Shown one piece after another: positions 18,958-27,541 of a stretch of 64,000 nt of DNA. Each line of letters starts with the position of its first letter. The stretch's first letter is position 1. This DNA is from Massilia sp. BSC265 (lineage in GTDB: Bacteria; Pseudomonadota; Gammaproteobacteria; Burkholderiales; Burkholderiaceae_D). The notes beneath the pieces were generated by a model. That model worked only from the letters and a program-made list of their open reading frames with translations. It was not told where the DNA came from and searched no databases. The position numbers and the translations under genes were made by a program. Where the stretch lies: assembly GCF_000740675.1 (NCBI RefSeq), contig NZ_JPXI01000019.1, forward strand, positions 43,569-107,568, in the 5' to 3' direction.

Positions 18958-20747
18958 TCCTGTTCCGTACGCATCGGCTGAGCTTGCTGACTTGCCTGTG
19001 CTTTTGCTTGTGCCTGCAACTGGGCCTGGTGTTGTGCCTGCTGCTGCGCCATTGCCTTTTGGTTCGCTTCCTGGATCGCGGCCATGACCTGCTCCGTCGG
19101 TCCGAACAGCTGTGCCGCACCATCGCGCATCAAGAGCAGTTTGTTGGTGGCGCCGATGATGCTGGTACGGTGCGTGATCAGTACGATCGTCTTGCCGCGG
19201 CGGCGCAGGTCGAGCACCGCCTGCACCAGGGCATGTTCGCCGACCTCGTCGAGGTTCGAGTTCGGTTCGTCCAGCACGATCAGTGCAGGGTCGCCATACA
19301 TTGCGCGGGCCAGGCCCAGGCGCTGCTTCTGACCACCGGACAGGCCGGCGCCGCCATCGCCCAGCGGGGTGTCGTAGCCTTTCGGCATGTGCAGGATCAT
19401 GTCGTGCACGCCGGCGCGTTTGGCGGCCTCGACCACTTTCTCCGCGTCGACTTCTCCGAAGCGCGCGATGTTGTCACTGACGGTGCCGCCGAACAGTTCG
19501 ATGTCCTGCGGCAGGTAACCGATATTCGGGCCCAGCTCACCCTTGTTCCAAGTGTAGATGTCGGCGCCATCCAGGCGCACCTTGCCTGCCACTGCCGGCC
19601 ATACACCAACCAGCAGGCGTGCAAGGGTTGATTTGCCGGAACCCGACGGGCCGATCACCCCGAGGGCGTCACCCGGTCCGATGCCAAATGACAAACCACG
19701 TACCACGGCCTGGGTTGCGCCCGGCGGTGCGGCAGTCACGGCCTCGACGGTAAGGATACCCTGGGGCTTCGGCAACTCCATGCCGGCGCTGCGCTCCGGA
19801 TTGTCGCCCAACAACTTCACCAGGCGGTCGTAAGCGCTGCGGGTGCTGGACCACGACTTCCATACCGCGATCACCTGCTGCACCGGGGCGAGCGCACGGC
19901 CAATCAGGATCGACGCGGCAATCATCATACCCGGGGTAATCCGGCCTTCGATCGCCAGCAGGGCGCCGAAGCCCAGTACCAGCGAGGTCAGCGCCGTCTG
20001 GGTGAACTTGGTAAGTGCACCGACCACACCGGCCTTCTCGCTGGCCTCGGCCTGGAGATTGAGGAAGCGGCTGTGCAACTTGAACCAGCGGCTCATCAGA
20101 TTGGGCAGCATGCCCATCGACTCGATGACTTCGGCGTTGCGCAGGTTATTGGTTGCCAGGTTGCCGGACATGACCGCCATGGTATTGGCTTCGGCGAGTG
20201 GCTTGCGTGTGACCTTTTCGTTGATGACGGCCAGGACGATCAGGACGAGCGTGCCGCACAGCGCAAACAAACCGAGCCAGGGCTCGAACATGAAGATCAC
20301 GATCAGGTAGATCGGGAACCAGGGGGCGTCGAAGAACGCGAACAGGGCATTGCCGGTTAAGAACTGGCGCAGGTTGGTCAGGTCGTTCAGTGCCTGTCCT
20401 GCATTGCCGCCGGACTTCTTGAGATTTTGCTCGAACGCGGCGGTATAGACACGCTTGTTGAGCATCATGTCGAATTTGGCGCCAACACGAATGAGGACGA
20501 AGCTGCGCATCATTTCCAGCGAAGACATCAAGACGTATGCGCCCAGCATCATCAGAGTCAACATCAGGAGAGTGATCTCGTTGCGGCTTGCCAGCACGCG
20601 GTCATAGACCTGCAGCATGTACAGCGAAGGCACCAATGCCAGCAGGTTCGTGATCGCACTAAAAGCGCCGATAGTCACGAACGTACTCTTGAAGCCGCGC
20701 AGGGCCAGTTCGATCTCGTTCTTGGGTTGCGATAGTGTGTTATTCAT
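18954..20747 (-). CDS. Type I secretion system permease/ATPase (PrtD-type)
   Basis: 597 residues from ATG 20747 (MNNTLSQPKNE); the upstream frame to 20813 adds 22 residues that overlap the likely promoter. The transmembrane domain covers ~20-300 without an N-terminal C39 peptidase domain. The ATPase has Walker A GPSGSGKST (366-374), LSGGQ (469-473) and LIVLDEP. As in PrtD/AprD it should recognise an uncleaved C-terminal signal on its substrate and drive export. The last ~40 residues are an unusual Gln/Ala-rich tail (QQQAQHQAQLQAQAKAQAS) absent from typical family members. First gene of the T1SS operon; a CRP-like site lies about 90 bp upstream. Confidence 0.92.
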   Translation of the reverse strand: MNNTLSQPKNEIELALRGFKSTFVTIGAFSAITNLLALVPSLYMLQVYDRVLASRNEITLLMLTLMMLGAYVLMSSLEMMRSFVLIRVGAKFDMMLNKRVYTAAFEQNLKKSGGNAGQALNDLTNLRQFLTGNALFAFFDAPWFPIYLIVIFMFEPWLGLFALCGTLVLIVLAVINEKVTRKPLAEANTMAVMSGNLATNNLRNAEVIESMGMLPNLMSRWFKLHSRFLNLQAEASEKAGVVGALTKFTQTALTSLVLGFGALLAIEGRITPGMMIAASILIGRALAPVQQVIAVWKSWSSTRSAYDRLVKLLGDNPERSAGMELPKPQGILTVEAVTAAPPGATQAVVRGLSFGIGPGDALGVIGPSGSGKSTLARLLVGVWPAVAGKVRLDGADIYTWNKGELGPNIGYLPQDIELFGGTVSDNIARFGEVDAEKVVEAAKRAGVHDMILHMPKGYDTPLGDGGAGLSGGQKQRLGLARAMYGDPALIVLDEPNSNLDEVGEHALVQAVLDLRRRGKTIVLITHRTSIIGATNKLLLMRDGAAQLFGPTEQVMAAIQEANQKAMAQQQAQHQAQLQAQAKAQASQQAQPMRTEQE

Positions 20748-20833
20748 CTTTAGGCCGTCGTGAGAGGAGTGCTTGACGAATGGATTGTGCCCATCATCAA
20801 GCAGTCGCGACATTATCGCCTAAAAGCGGAACA

Positions 20834-20855
20834 AAATGTGATGAGGATCACATTT
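20834..20855 (-). promoter_or_regulatory. CRP-type binding site upstream of the T1SS operon
   Basis: Perfect palindrome AAATGTGAT-GAGG-ATCACATTT containing TGTGA-N6-TCACA. Its centre (20844.5) is 30 bp from the centre of a GATAAT -10 on the minus strand, close to class II spacing (about -40). A cAMP-receptor homologue is encoded at 29109-29891. Confidence 0.75.
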
Positions 20856-20902
20856 AGGCAAGAAGTTTGTTGCGGTTTTGTAGAGCGGCTACCGCAAGAA
20901 AT

Positions 20903-20931
20903 AAAAAGGCCATGCTCTTCAGCATGGCCTT
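20903..20931 (-). terminator. Rho-independent terminator after the RTX/DUF4214 gene
   Basis: Perfect 11-bp stem AAGGCCATGCT / AGCATGGCCTT with loop GAAG, followed on the minus strand by a run of five T. It is 170 bp after the stop at 21104 and insulates the T1SS operon from the upstream gene. Confidence 0.88.
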
Positions 20932-21103
20932 ATGGAGGATTATTGGCTCCGGCTCGGCATTACGTTATTCCATCTGGCCGACACCCAGCAGAGCAAGCTC
21001 CGCATTCGACAGCGCTACAGAAAGTCGCACCACCTGCCCGGCAGCTGTCCTCGCGTATCAGTTCAAGGACCGCACCGGAGCGCGGCCCGAGAATCAGAAA
21101 CGA

Positions 21104-23932
21104 TTAAGGAGCTGGGGTGGTGAAAGCAACGACCAGGGCGTCCAGGTTCACGGCGCCGGTCAGCTTGACGACGATGTCATTAGCGTCAACAGTGTTGTTA
21201 CCGCCCACGTCCTGGTACACATAGGTATCGCCACCGAAGCTGAACACGAGGGTGTTCGCATCAACACCGTTGACCTTGTATGCAGCCGCTTCTTTCAGCG
21301 CCAGGTCGAAGTCGGTCTGGGCAGTGGTGAACTTGACTGCATTGCTCACGCCGGTGATGAACAGCTTGTCCGAGGTAGCTGCCAGCGACTTGCCGTCGGC
21401 GGTCAGGACCAGGTTCAGGCCGGTCACGGTGTCCACTTTGCCGTAGGTCGAAGCGTTCAGCGTGACGCTGTCGATGCCAGCGCCCAGCTTGATGGTTTCG
21501 ACTGCAGCGTTCGACGACACGTAGGTCAGGCCATTGATGGCAGTACCTGCGTTCGCGCCCAGGGTCAGCTTGCCGCCCAGAGCCGATGCATCCACGGTGA
21601 CCAGGTCGGAACCGTTTGCGTTGGTGACGGTGGCCGAACCGTTGCCCGACAGGGTCAGCGAAGCCAGGTCAGCATTGCTGGTGCCAGTGTTCAGCGAGAC
21701 GCTGGCGATGGTGTCAGCGGTACCAGTGCTGTTAGCACCGTTGGTCAGGGTCACGATGGCCGACTGAGCATTGCCTGCCAGGGTAGCAGCAACAGCCGAG
21801 GTGCCTGCGGTAACTGCCAGCTTGACGACGTCAGCGTTGGCGTTCACGGTGCCGTTGACTTTTTCGGTGATGTTCAGCGTGCCGGCGTAGGTATTGCCGT
21901 TTGCTGCATCAAGCTTGAAGCCCGAAGCCGAAACGGTCAGGGCGCCGTTTGCGACGATCGACTGAGCACCGACGTTGGCAACGGTCGAACCGGCAGCCAG
22001 GTCGATGGTGGTGTAGTTGGCGCCCAGCAGGGATGCGTCCAGTGCGGTGGTGCCGCCTTCAGCGCTGGTGAACTTGATGGTTTCGAAGTTCTTCAGCAGC
22101 TTGTTGAAGACGATGAAGTCGTCAGCGGTACGCGTACCTGCGCCAGCCAGCGAAATGGTGTCGGTGCCTGCACCGCCGTCGATCACGTCGGTGGTTGCCA
22201 GGGCCGCGCCACGCAGGACGACGGTGTCGTTGCCTTCGCCGCCATTGATGTTCAGGCCAGCGCCTGCCACCTTGGTGACGGTAATGGTGTCGTTACCTGC
22301 GCCAGCATCAACAGTGGTCAGGCCGGTGCCAGTGGTCAGGATGGTGATGTTGTCGTTGCCGGCGCCGGTCGAGACCGATGCGTTCTTGGCAGCGTCGGTG
22401 CCACTAGCAGCAGCGGTTGCGTAACTGATGGTCACGCGGTCAGCGCCCGAACCGGTGCTGACGTTTGCCACGGTGTTGGCGGCGACGTAGGTGATGTTGC
22501 CGGTCGAAGCCGATGCGTCGACGGTAGTCACGGTGCCGCTGGTGCCAGCGCTTTCGGCCACGGTCAGGGTGGTGCGCAGCGCGCTGTTGACGGTCACGGT
22601 GCTGACCGACGCGCCAGCCGAGCTAGCGCCAGCCTTGACGTTCAGGTTGACCCACGAGGTGTTGCTGTCAGGGATGGCAGCAGCCACGGTACCCGACAGG
22701 TTGACGGACGACAGTGCGGCGCCAGCGACGTTCACGGTCACGCCGTTTTGCTGGACGACAGCTGGGACAGCAGCGACGTCATCGGCAGTACCTGGCAGAT
22801 TGTCCGGACCATTGCTAGCCGGAACGGCAGCGACGTCGGCGCTGGTTTCGCCGGTCACGCCGCTCAGGACAACTTTCGCCGACGATGCACCGGCAGCAGC
22901 GGTCACGCTGATGGCGGTGGTGTCGGTCGAGGTGCCGCTGAAGGTTGCGGTGGTGGTCGCAGCCAGGCCGGTCACGGCAGCAGCGGTCACGCCCGCCTGG
23001 TTGATGTTGGTTGCGCCGACAAATTTCGATGCATCCAGGCCAGTCGAGGCGAAGGTGGCACCAGTCGCGTTGTAGATGTTGATGGTCTCAACATTCTTGA
23101 CGGTGCCCTGCTGGGTCACGTTGAAGCCAGGCTTGGTGTAGATGTTCAGGGTGTCCTTGCCTGCGCCGCCGTCGATCACGTCGAATGCGCCCAAGGTGTC
23201 AGCGTCAGCGCCAGCTGCAGTCTGAGGAATGGCGTTGAAGATGTCATCGCCAGCGGTGCCGGCGGGGGTATCGACACCGACGGTCAGAGCGATGGTTGCG
23301 CCCGGAACGACGGTCATGCCGGTGATGGCTGCGTCGATGGTGGCCTGGTAACCGGTCACGGTGGTGGTGCTGGTCACGCCAGCCAGCAGGCCGCGTGCGG
23401 TAGCGGCAGCGACATCACCCGAGTAGGCGTTGATTTCGGTCGGGGTATCCAGTGCGGTGGTGAAGGCAGTAGCGACGTCCAGCTTGTTCTTCACAACCAG
23501 TGCGTCCAGCTTGCCCTGGTCCGAGGTGTTGGTCATTGCAGCTGCGGTGATGGCGGCAGCGGCGTTGGCCTTGGTCAGGGTGCCCGAGGTGATGGCGTTG
23601 ACCCAGAAGTTGAAGCCAGCGGTGTCGGCTTCGCGGCCCAGGACGTTCTGGTAGATCGCGGCGACGAACTTCGAGATGCCGATCTGGCTGTTGTCGGTGC
23701 CGTACAGGGCGTTCGATTCAGCCGAGTTGTTGAAGGTGTTCACCAGCTTCGACAGGGCGGAGGTGCCGGCTTTGTCAGCCTGCACAGCAGCCTGAACTTC
23801 AGCGAAGGTCTTCGGCGCTTTCATTGCGTCCAGCTGTGCCGAGAAGTTCTGCAGACCGTAGTAGTCGGCCGGACGGCCGAAGTACGAGATGTACAGTTGC
23901 TGCACTACGCTGGTGTAGTCTTGTGCTGCCAT
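21104..23932 (-). CDS. DUF4214/RTX surface protein, probable S-layer-type T1SS substrate
   Basis: 942 residues from ATG 23932 (MAAQDYTSVVQQLY), preceded by AAAGGAT. The N-terminus (1-~190) has two or more DUF4214 units (YISYFGRPADYYG, YQNVLGREADTAGFNFW) and no Sec signal. Residues ~220-900 are Thr/Ser/Ala/Val/Gly-rich beta sequence. Calcium-binding RTX nonapeptides appear near 255 (GGAGKDTLN), 522 (TGAGNDNIT), 543 (AGAGNDTIT), 564 (GGEGNDTVV) and 586 (GGAGTDTIS). No cysteine was seen. The C-terminus (TYVYQDVGGNNTVDANDIVVKLTG) resembles C-terminal regions of Caulobacter-type S-layer and other T1SS proteins. Abundant export by the adjacent T1SS is inferred. It could instead be an RTX adhesin, but the length and low repeat number favour a layer protein. 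Confidence 0.82.
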   Translation of the reverse strand: MAAQDYTSVVQQLYISYFGRPADYYGLQNFSAQLDAMKAPKTFAEVQAAVQADKAGTSALSKLVNTFNNSAESNALYGTDNSQIGISKFVAAIYQNVLGREADTAGFNFWVNAITSGTLTKANAAAAITAAAMTNTSDQGKLDALVVKNKLDVATAFTTALDTPTEINAYSGDVAAATARGLLAGVTSTTTVTGYQATIDAAITGMTVVPGATIALTVGVDTPAGTAGDDIFNAIPQTAAGADADTLGAFDVIDGGAGKDTLNIYTKPGFNVTQQGTVKNVETINIYNATGATFASTGLDASKFVGATNINQAGVTAAAVTGLAATTTATFSGTSTDTTAISVTAAAGASSAKVVLSGVTGETSADVAAVPASNGPDNLPGTADDVAAVPAVVQQNGVTVNVAGAALSSVNLSGTVAAAIPDSNTSWVNLNVKAGASSAGASVSTVTVNSALRTTLTVAESAGTSGTVTTVDASASTGNITYVAANTVANVSTGSGADRVTISYATAAASGTDAAKNASVSTGAGNDNITILTTGTGLTTVDAGAGNDTITVTKVAGAGLNINGGEGNDTVVLRGAALATTDVIDGGAGTDTISLAGAGTRTADDFIVFNKLLKNFETIKFTSAEGGTTALDASLLGANYTTIDLAAGSTVANVGAQSIVANGALTVSASGFKLDAANGNTYAGTLNITEKVNGTVNANADVVKLAVTAGTSAVAATLAGNAQSAIVTLTNGANSTGTADTIASVSLNTGTSNADLASLTLSGNGSATVTNANGSDLVTVDASALGGKLTLGANAGTAINGLTYVSSNAAVETIKLGAGIDSVTLNASTYGKVDTVTGLNLVLTADGKSLAATSDKLFITGVSNAVKFTTAQTDFDLALKEAAAYKVNGVDANTLVFSFGGDTYVYQDVGGNNTVDANDIVVKLTGAVNLDALVVAFTTPAP

Positions 23933-24022
23933 GGTGTGAAATCCTTTTAATGTGTGGTTAGAACCAAGTCTGCTTCCGGTCAGTCTTCGACTATTTCCGG
24001 AACAATATCGCAGAACTGCGAA

Positions 24023-24028
24023 GTATAT
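24023..24028 (-). promoter_or_regulatory. Candidate -10 element of the RTX gene
   Basis: Minus-strand TATACT, placing transcription start near 24016 and the CRP-like site centre at about -42, which is class II activator geometry. The resulting leader is about 85 nt. Confidence 0.5.
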
Positions 24029-24047
24029 TGCCACATCGCCAGAGTCG

Positions 24048-24069
24048 TGTTGTGACAGCCATCACAATC
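24048..24069 (-). promoter_or_regulatory. CRP-type binding site upstream of the RTX surface protein gene
   Basis: TTGTGA-CAGCCA-TCACAA, a perfect TGTGA-N6-TCACA, centred at 24058.5 and 116-130 bp before the RTX start codon. A TATACT -10 follows with about 33 bp centre-to-centre spacing. Confidence 0.75.
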
Positions 24070-24177
24070 CGAAACTTTTTTACTTATTAGCGACAAATTT
24101 TTCACAATTCTCTCCAATAGTTTCACGCGCATGCGGAATGACACCTACATATGCATATGCATTATGTATTGACGCGC

Positions 24178-25497
24178 TTATCGCCCCCACAAAGTCGCCC
24201 CGCTGACGACTACCCCGGGATTTGCGTAATTCTTGAATATATAACCAGCCTGCTCCGCATTTGGACCGCCCAGATAACCGCGAATGAGCGTTTCCGAACT
24301 CCGGTCTTCATAGAGCATTCCCCTGTCGGTAATGATGCCGCTGCCGATGACATTGGCACCGACGCTGCCCGCTTTCACGACCAGCGAAGTGGCAAACGTC
24401 CGGCTCGAAAAATCCATGCTCAGCTGGCCGGAATCGATACTGGCAGGACGATCGACGCCGTCGCTTGTCATAATTGCCTCGCCATCCATCAATTTGAAAG
24501 TTGCCATACCTTCCTTCGGCATGACGAGTGCCGAATTCTTTAATCTGGAAATGGCATAGGGCGCGTAATAGATGGTTTCCACCTCGGGGTCGTCGATGCG
24601 GCCCGGCTGCGCAGGCCGCTCCGCCAGCGCTGCCCAGCGGCCCCAGAAAATCTCCTTCACCGCCGGCACGTCCGGGCGCGGCGGCTCCACGACCACCGGC
24701 GGCGGCACCACGACAACTGGCGGGAGCGGCGCAGGGGGCAGCTGCCCGACAACGGGCCGCACATTGCTCAGCGACTGTTCCGACCGTTGCGGATCGAGAT
24801 TGATCTGCGCCAGCGGCGACGCCGGCAAGGCCTGCTTAACTGCGGGCTCGTCGCCGCGCGGCTTTTCGGCCTGATCCGGGGACAGGGCCGGGTTCTGCAA
24901 TAGCTGTGGCACATGGTTGCCGCGATCCACCTGCAACAGCAGCCCGGCCTGACCGGCGAACAGCTCGCGCACGTCGCGCCCTTCGCAGGGCCCCGTACCT
25001 GCCACTGGGCAAGTAGCGCTGAAGCCGCTCATCACGACGCCGCCGGAGAGCACAGCCACGCGGGTGGTCTGCTGGTCGGTGTACACCGTGAAGTCGGTGC
25101 CGCGCACGCCGATCGCCGCGACCGGAGTATTGAAGCGGAAATTCTGGCGCGCCTGCTTCACACCCCGCCCCGAGATCGTGCGGGCCACGCCCTGCAGCAA
25201 CTCGAGCTTGACCTGGGTCTTCGACGGGTCGCTCTTGTCGATCGTGTACACCACGACACGGGCGGTACTGTTCGGGCGCAGGATCAGAAAACCATTGTCA
25301 ACGGTCTTCACGTACACGTAGCCATCGGCTCCAGTCGACAATTCGTCACCCTCCGCCACGACTGTGTCCTGCGTGGCGGCATGGCGCCCGACCTGCACCT
25401 GGCCTGTCACGAACACCACACGGCCGGCTTCAGCCGCGAACGCGGCGTCGGTAAGCGACCACAACAATCCTGCTGCCACAGCGAGTTGACGTAACAT
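24178..25497 (-). CDS. Periplasmic FecR-domain protein
   Basis: 439 residues. Sec signal peptide (MLRQLAVAAGLLWSLTDAAFA). FecR domain ~25-150 with the typical VVFVTGQVQVGR, AEGDELSTGADGYVYV, LILRPNSTARV and FNTPVAAIGVRGTDFTVY. A Pro-rich linker (~245-275, PPAPLPPVVVVPPPVVVEPP) leads to a C-terminal beta-rich region with no recognised family. Unlike anti-sigma FecR it has no cytoplasmic sigma-binding segment, so it is a wholly exported FecR module. Divergent from the CHASE2 adenylate cyclase operon, with a shared 187-bp gap holding a CRP-like site. Such FecR proteins often neighbour CHASE2 proteins (family knowledge); a sensory partnership is inference. AAGGAG lies 10 bp before ATG. Confidence 0.85.
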   Translation of the reverse strand: MLRQLAVAAGLLWSLTDAAFAAEAGRVVFVTGQVQVGRHAATQDTVVAEGDELSTGADGYVYVKTVDNGFLILRPNSTARVVVYTIDKSDPSKTQVKLELLQGVARTISGRGVKQARQNFRFNTPVAAIGVRGTDFTVYTDQQTTRVAVLSGGVVMSGFSATCPVAGTGPCEGRDVRELFAGQAGLLLQVDRGNHVPQLLQNPALSPDQAEKPRGDEPAVKQALPASPLAQINLDPQRSEQSLSNVRPVVGQLPPAPLPPVVVVPPPVVVEPPRPDVPAVKEIFWGRWAALAERPAQPGRIDDPEVETIYYAPYAISRLKNSALVMPKEGMATFKLMDGEAIMTSDGVDRPASIDSGQLSMDFSSRTFATSLVVKAGSVGANVIGSGIITDRGMLYEDRSSETLIRGYLGGPNAEQAGYIFKNYANPGVVVSGATLWGR

Positions 25498-25546
25498 AGT
25501 TAGAATTCTCCTTACCTAGCATTGTCCGGAAACAATTGCCAAAGTC

Positions 25547-25562
25547 TGTGACAGGCGTCACA
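25547..25562. promoter_or_regulatory. CRP-type binding site between fecR-like gene and adenylate cyclase operon
   Basis: TGTGA-CAGGCG-TCACA, perfect in both half sites, in the divergent gap. It is 50 bp before the fecR-like ATG and 123 bp before the cyclase ATG. A GACAAT -10 candidate (25521-25526, minus) is 31 bp away centre to centre; a TATACT (25626-25631, plus) is 74 bp away, compatible with class I placement. Confidence 0.7.
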
Positions 25563-25684
25563 ATCCACTATTGTTACACTTGGGCTCGCCTGGGGCAAAT
25601 ATTTCCAGGTAGTCAATGCACCCCTTATACTTCGTGTTTCTGCTCAGCCTCTCGTAGTCATCTACGCTCCCACTTCCTATATAG

Positions 25685-27541
25685 ATGAGAATTCCCGGCT
25701 TCCTGCGCACTGCCGTGCGCGACACAAGCCTCCAGCGCAGCCTGATCGCGCTCATGGCACTCGTTATTACGGGATGGCTGGAATGGCACGGTGGACCTGC
25801 CCTGACCACCGCGGCGGACGAGTGGCTGCGTGATAAATTCATCCAGCTGCGGGCAAGTGAGGTGCCGGAACGACGCGTGCTGGTCATCGACATCGACGAG
25901 AGCAGCGTGGCGCAGATCCCCTGGCCTTGGCCGCGCGCGCGCATTGCCGACCTGATCGAACTCGTGCTGGCCGACGGTGCGCGCGGAGTCGCACTCGATA
26001 TTTTGATGGAAAAGCCGGCCGATCCTTTGGGTGACACGCGCATGGCCATGCTGGCAGCCCACGGCCCGGTCGTGTTGGCCCAGATGTTCGATTACATGGA
26101 TCACCCCGAGCCGTTGGCCGGGGGCCGGCTGGTCGCCGGCCAGCCGGCGCGCGATGCCGGTAGCGCCGTGCTCGCACGTGGCTTCCTGGCCAATCACCAG
26201 GGCTTCGCGCAGGCGCGCCACGCCGGCAACATCGGCATGGTGCCGGATGCCGATGGCACCCTGCGCAGACTGCCGATGCACACCAGTTACCAGGGCCACA
26301 TCTATCCTACGCTGTCGCTGGCCCTGCTCCAGTGTTGCGGCGACACCACAACGAGCAAGGCGTCGCTACCGCCCTTGCGCCCTATCGAGCGGATTCCATA
26401 TGCGCGCGACTGGCTGGCCTATGACGTCCTCAAGGCTGGCGACCTGCTGGCTGGGCAGATGCCGGCAGGGATGGCGCGCGACCGCCTGGTGCTGATCGGC
26501 TCATCTTCGCTGAGCATTGGCGACCGCGTATCCACGCCTCTGGGCGCTTCCAGTGCCGGACTGCTGGTGCATGCATCGATGCTGACCTCCCTGCTCGACC
26601 GCCAGCAGGGGCTGGCGCCGCCCCCCCTGCCGGGCAAGGCAATTGCTTTTGCCTTCGTTCTGGCGGTCGTGCTGCTGACCAGCTTCACGCTGCCGCGCAT
26701 GTCGGCGGCAGCCAACACGCTGCTATTGGGCGCCAGCGCGCTGCTATGGCTGGGTATTGCCGCGCTGCTGGCGCCGCGCGACCCCGTGTTCGCACCGGCG
26801 GCGCCTCTTTTCTGCTGCCTGTACCTGCTGGCGGTTGCGGTGCCCTTCCACTGGGAACTGGCACAGCGCCGTTCGCGCCAGTTGCTGGGTACGCTACGCC
26901 AGTACGTTGCCGGCGAAGTCGTCGACGAACTGCTGCGCAGCGACCTGAAGGATCCACTGGCGCCACGCCGCCTCGAAGTCACGACCCTGGTGGCGGACAT
27001 GGAGGGCTATACCAGCCAGGTCGAGTCGCTCTCGCTGGAAGACGCGTCGCGCCTGACCACCGACTTTCTGGAATGCCTGACGCGCCCCGTACTGGAGCAC
27101 CGTGGCACGCTCGACAAGTACACCGGCGACGGCCTGGTGGCATTCTGGGGCGCGCCGCTGCCGAACCCCGAGCACGCCGACCTGGCACTGGACGCGGCGG
27201 CCAAGATCCTGCGCGAAGTAGCCCAGTTCTCGGCCGTCCGGGTTGCCGACGGCAAGCCGGCTCTGCGGGTACGTATCGGCATCGAAAGCGGCACGGCAAT
27301 GGCGGGCGACTACGGCACCGCCGCGCGCAGCATCTATACGGCCGTGGGCGACAGCGTGAACACGGCCGCGCGCCTGGAGCAGGCCGCGCGCGACTACGCG
27401 CACGACGTGATCATTGGCGAAGGCACGGCATCCCTGGCACGGCGCCACCGGCTGCTGCCGCTGGGCGAGCGCCAGCTGCGTGGCAAGGGCCGCCCGATAC
27501 GCGTGTACACGTTGGAACGCGCGCTGGAGCAGACCAAATGA
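25685..27541 (+). CDS. CHASE2-domain class III adenylate cyclase
   Basis: 618 residues. An N-terminal membrane helix (~17-33) is followed by a periplasmic CHASE2 sensor (~40-310, with VLVIDIDESSVAQIPWPWPR), three membrane helices (~317-390) and a cytoplasmic cyclase domain (~430-600). Catalytic residues are present: metal-binding D438 and D482, 44 apart as in active enzymes; adenine-selecting K478 in DKYTGDGLVAFW and T552; transition-state N559 and R563 in VNTAARLE. The Lys/Thr pair marks class IIIb adenylate rather than guanylate cyclase. It should make cAMP in response to a periplasmic cue. First gene of a four-gene operon ending with a CRP homologue. No clear Shine-Dalgarno precedes ATG 25685. 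Confidence 0.9.
   Translation: MRIPGFLRTAVRDTSLQRSLIALMALVITGWLEWHGGPALTTAADEWLRDKFIQLRASEVPERRVLVIDIDESSVAQIPWPWPRARIADLIELVLADGARGVALDILMEKPADPLGDTRMAMLAAHGPVVLAQMFDYMDHPEPLAGGRLVAGQPARDAGSAVLARGFLANHQGFAQARHAGNIGMVPDADGTLRRLPMHTSYQGHIYPTLSLALLQCCGDTTTSKASLPPLRPIERIPYARDWLAYDVLKAGDLLAGQMPAGMARDRLVLIGSSSLSIGDRVSTPLGASSAGLLVHASMLTSLLDRQQGLAPPPLPGKAIAFAFVLAVVLLTSFTLPRMSAAANTLLLGASALLWLGIAALLAPRDPVFAPAAPLFCCLYLLAVAVPFHWELAQRRSRQLLGTLRQYVAGEVVDELLRSDLKDPLAPRRLEVTTLVADMEGYTSQVESLSLEDASRLTTDFLECLTRPVLEHRGTLDKYTGDGLVAFWGAPLPNPEHADLALDAAAKILREVAQFSAVRVADGKPALRVRIGIESGTAMAGDYGTAARSIYTAVGDSVNTAARLEQAARDYAHDVIIGEGTASLARRHRLLPLGERQLRGKGRPIRVYTLERALEQTK

Larger units (their letters stand above)
20748..21103. 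other. Intergenic region between RTX gene and T1SS operon
   Basis: 356 bp. It contains a GATAAT -10 candidate (minus strand, 20812-20817), a perfect CRP-like site (20834-20855) and the terminator of the RTX gene (20903-20931). The remaining 170 bp holds a 31-codon minus-strand open stretch (20965-21057) without a start codon context that looks like a protein C-terminus. Confidence 0.6.

Noticed and set aside
22100..22400. Repetitive DNA inside the RTX gene considered as a tandem repeat or CRISPR-like array
   Set aside because: The periodicity comes from diverged RTX nonapeptide codons; there are no identical repeats with unique spacers.
20867..23950. 1027-codon open frame antisense to the RTX gene
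   Set aside because: It mirrors the repetitive Thr/Ala/Val/Gly codons of the RTX protein; the Gly/Val/Ser/Asp-rich product has no start signal and the true gene has a Shine-Dalgarno and known domains.
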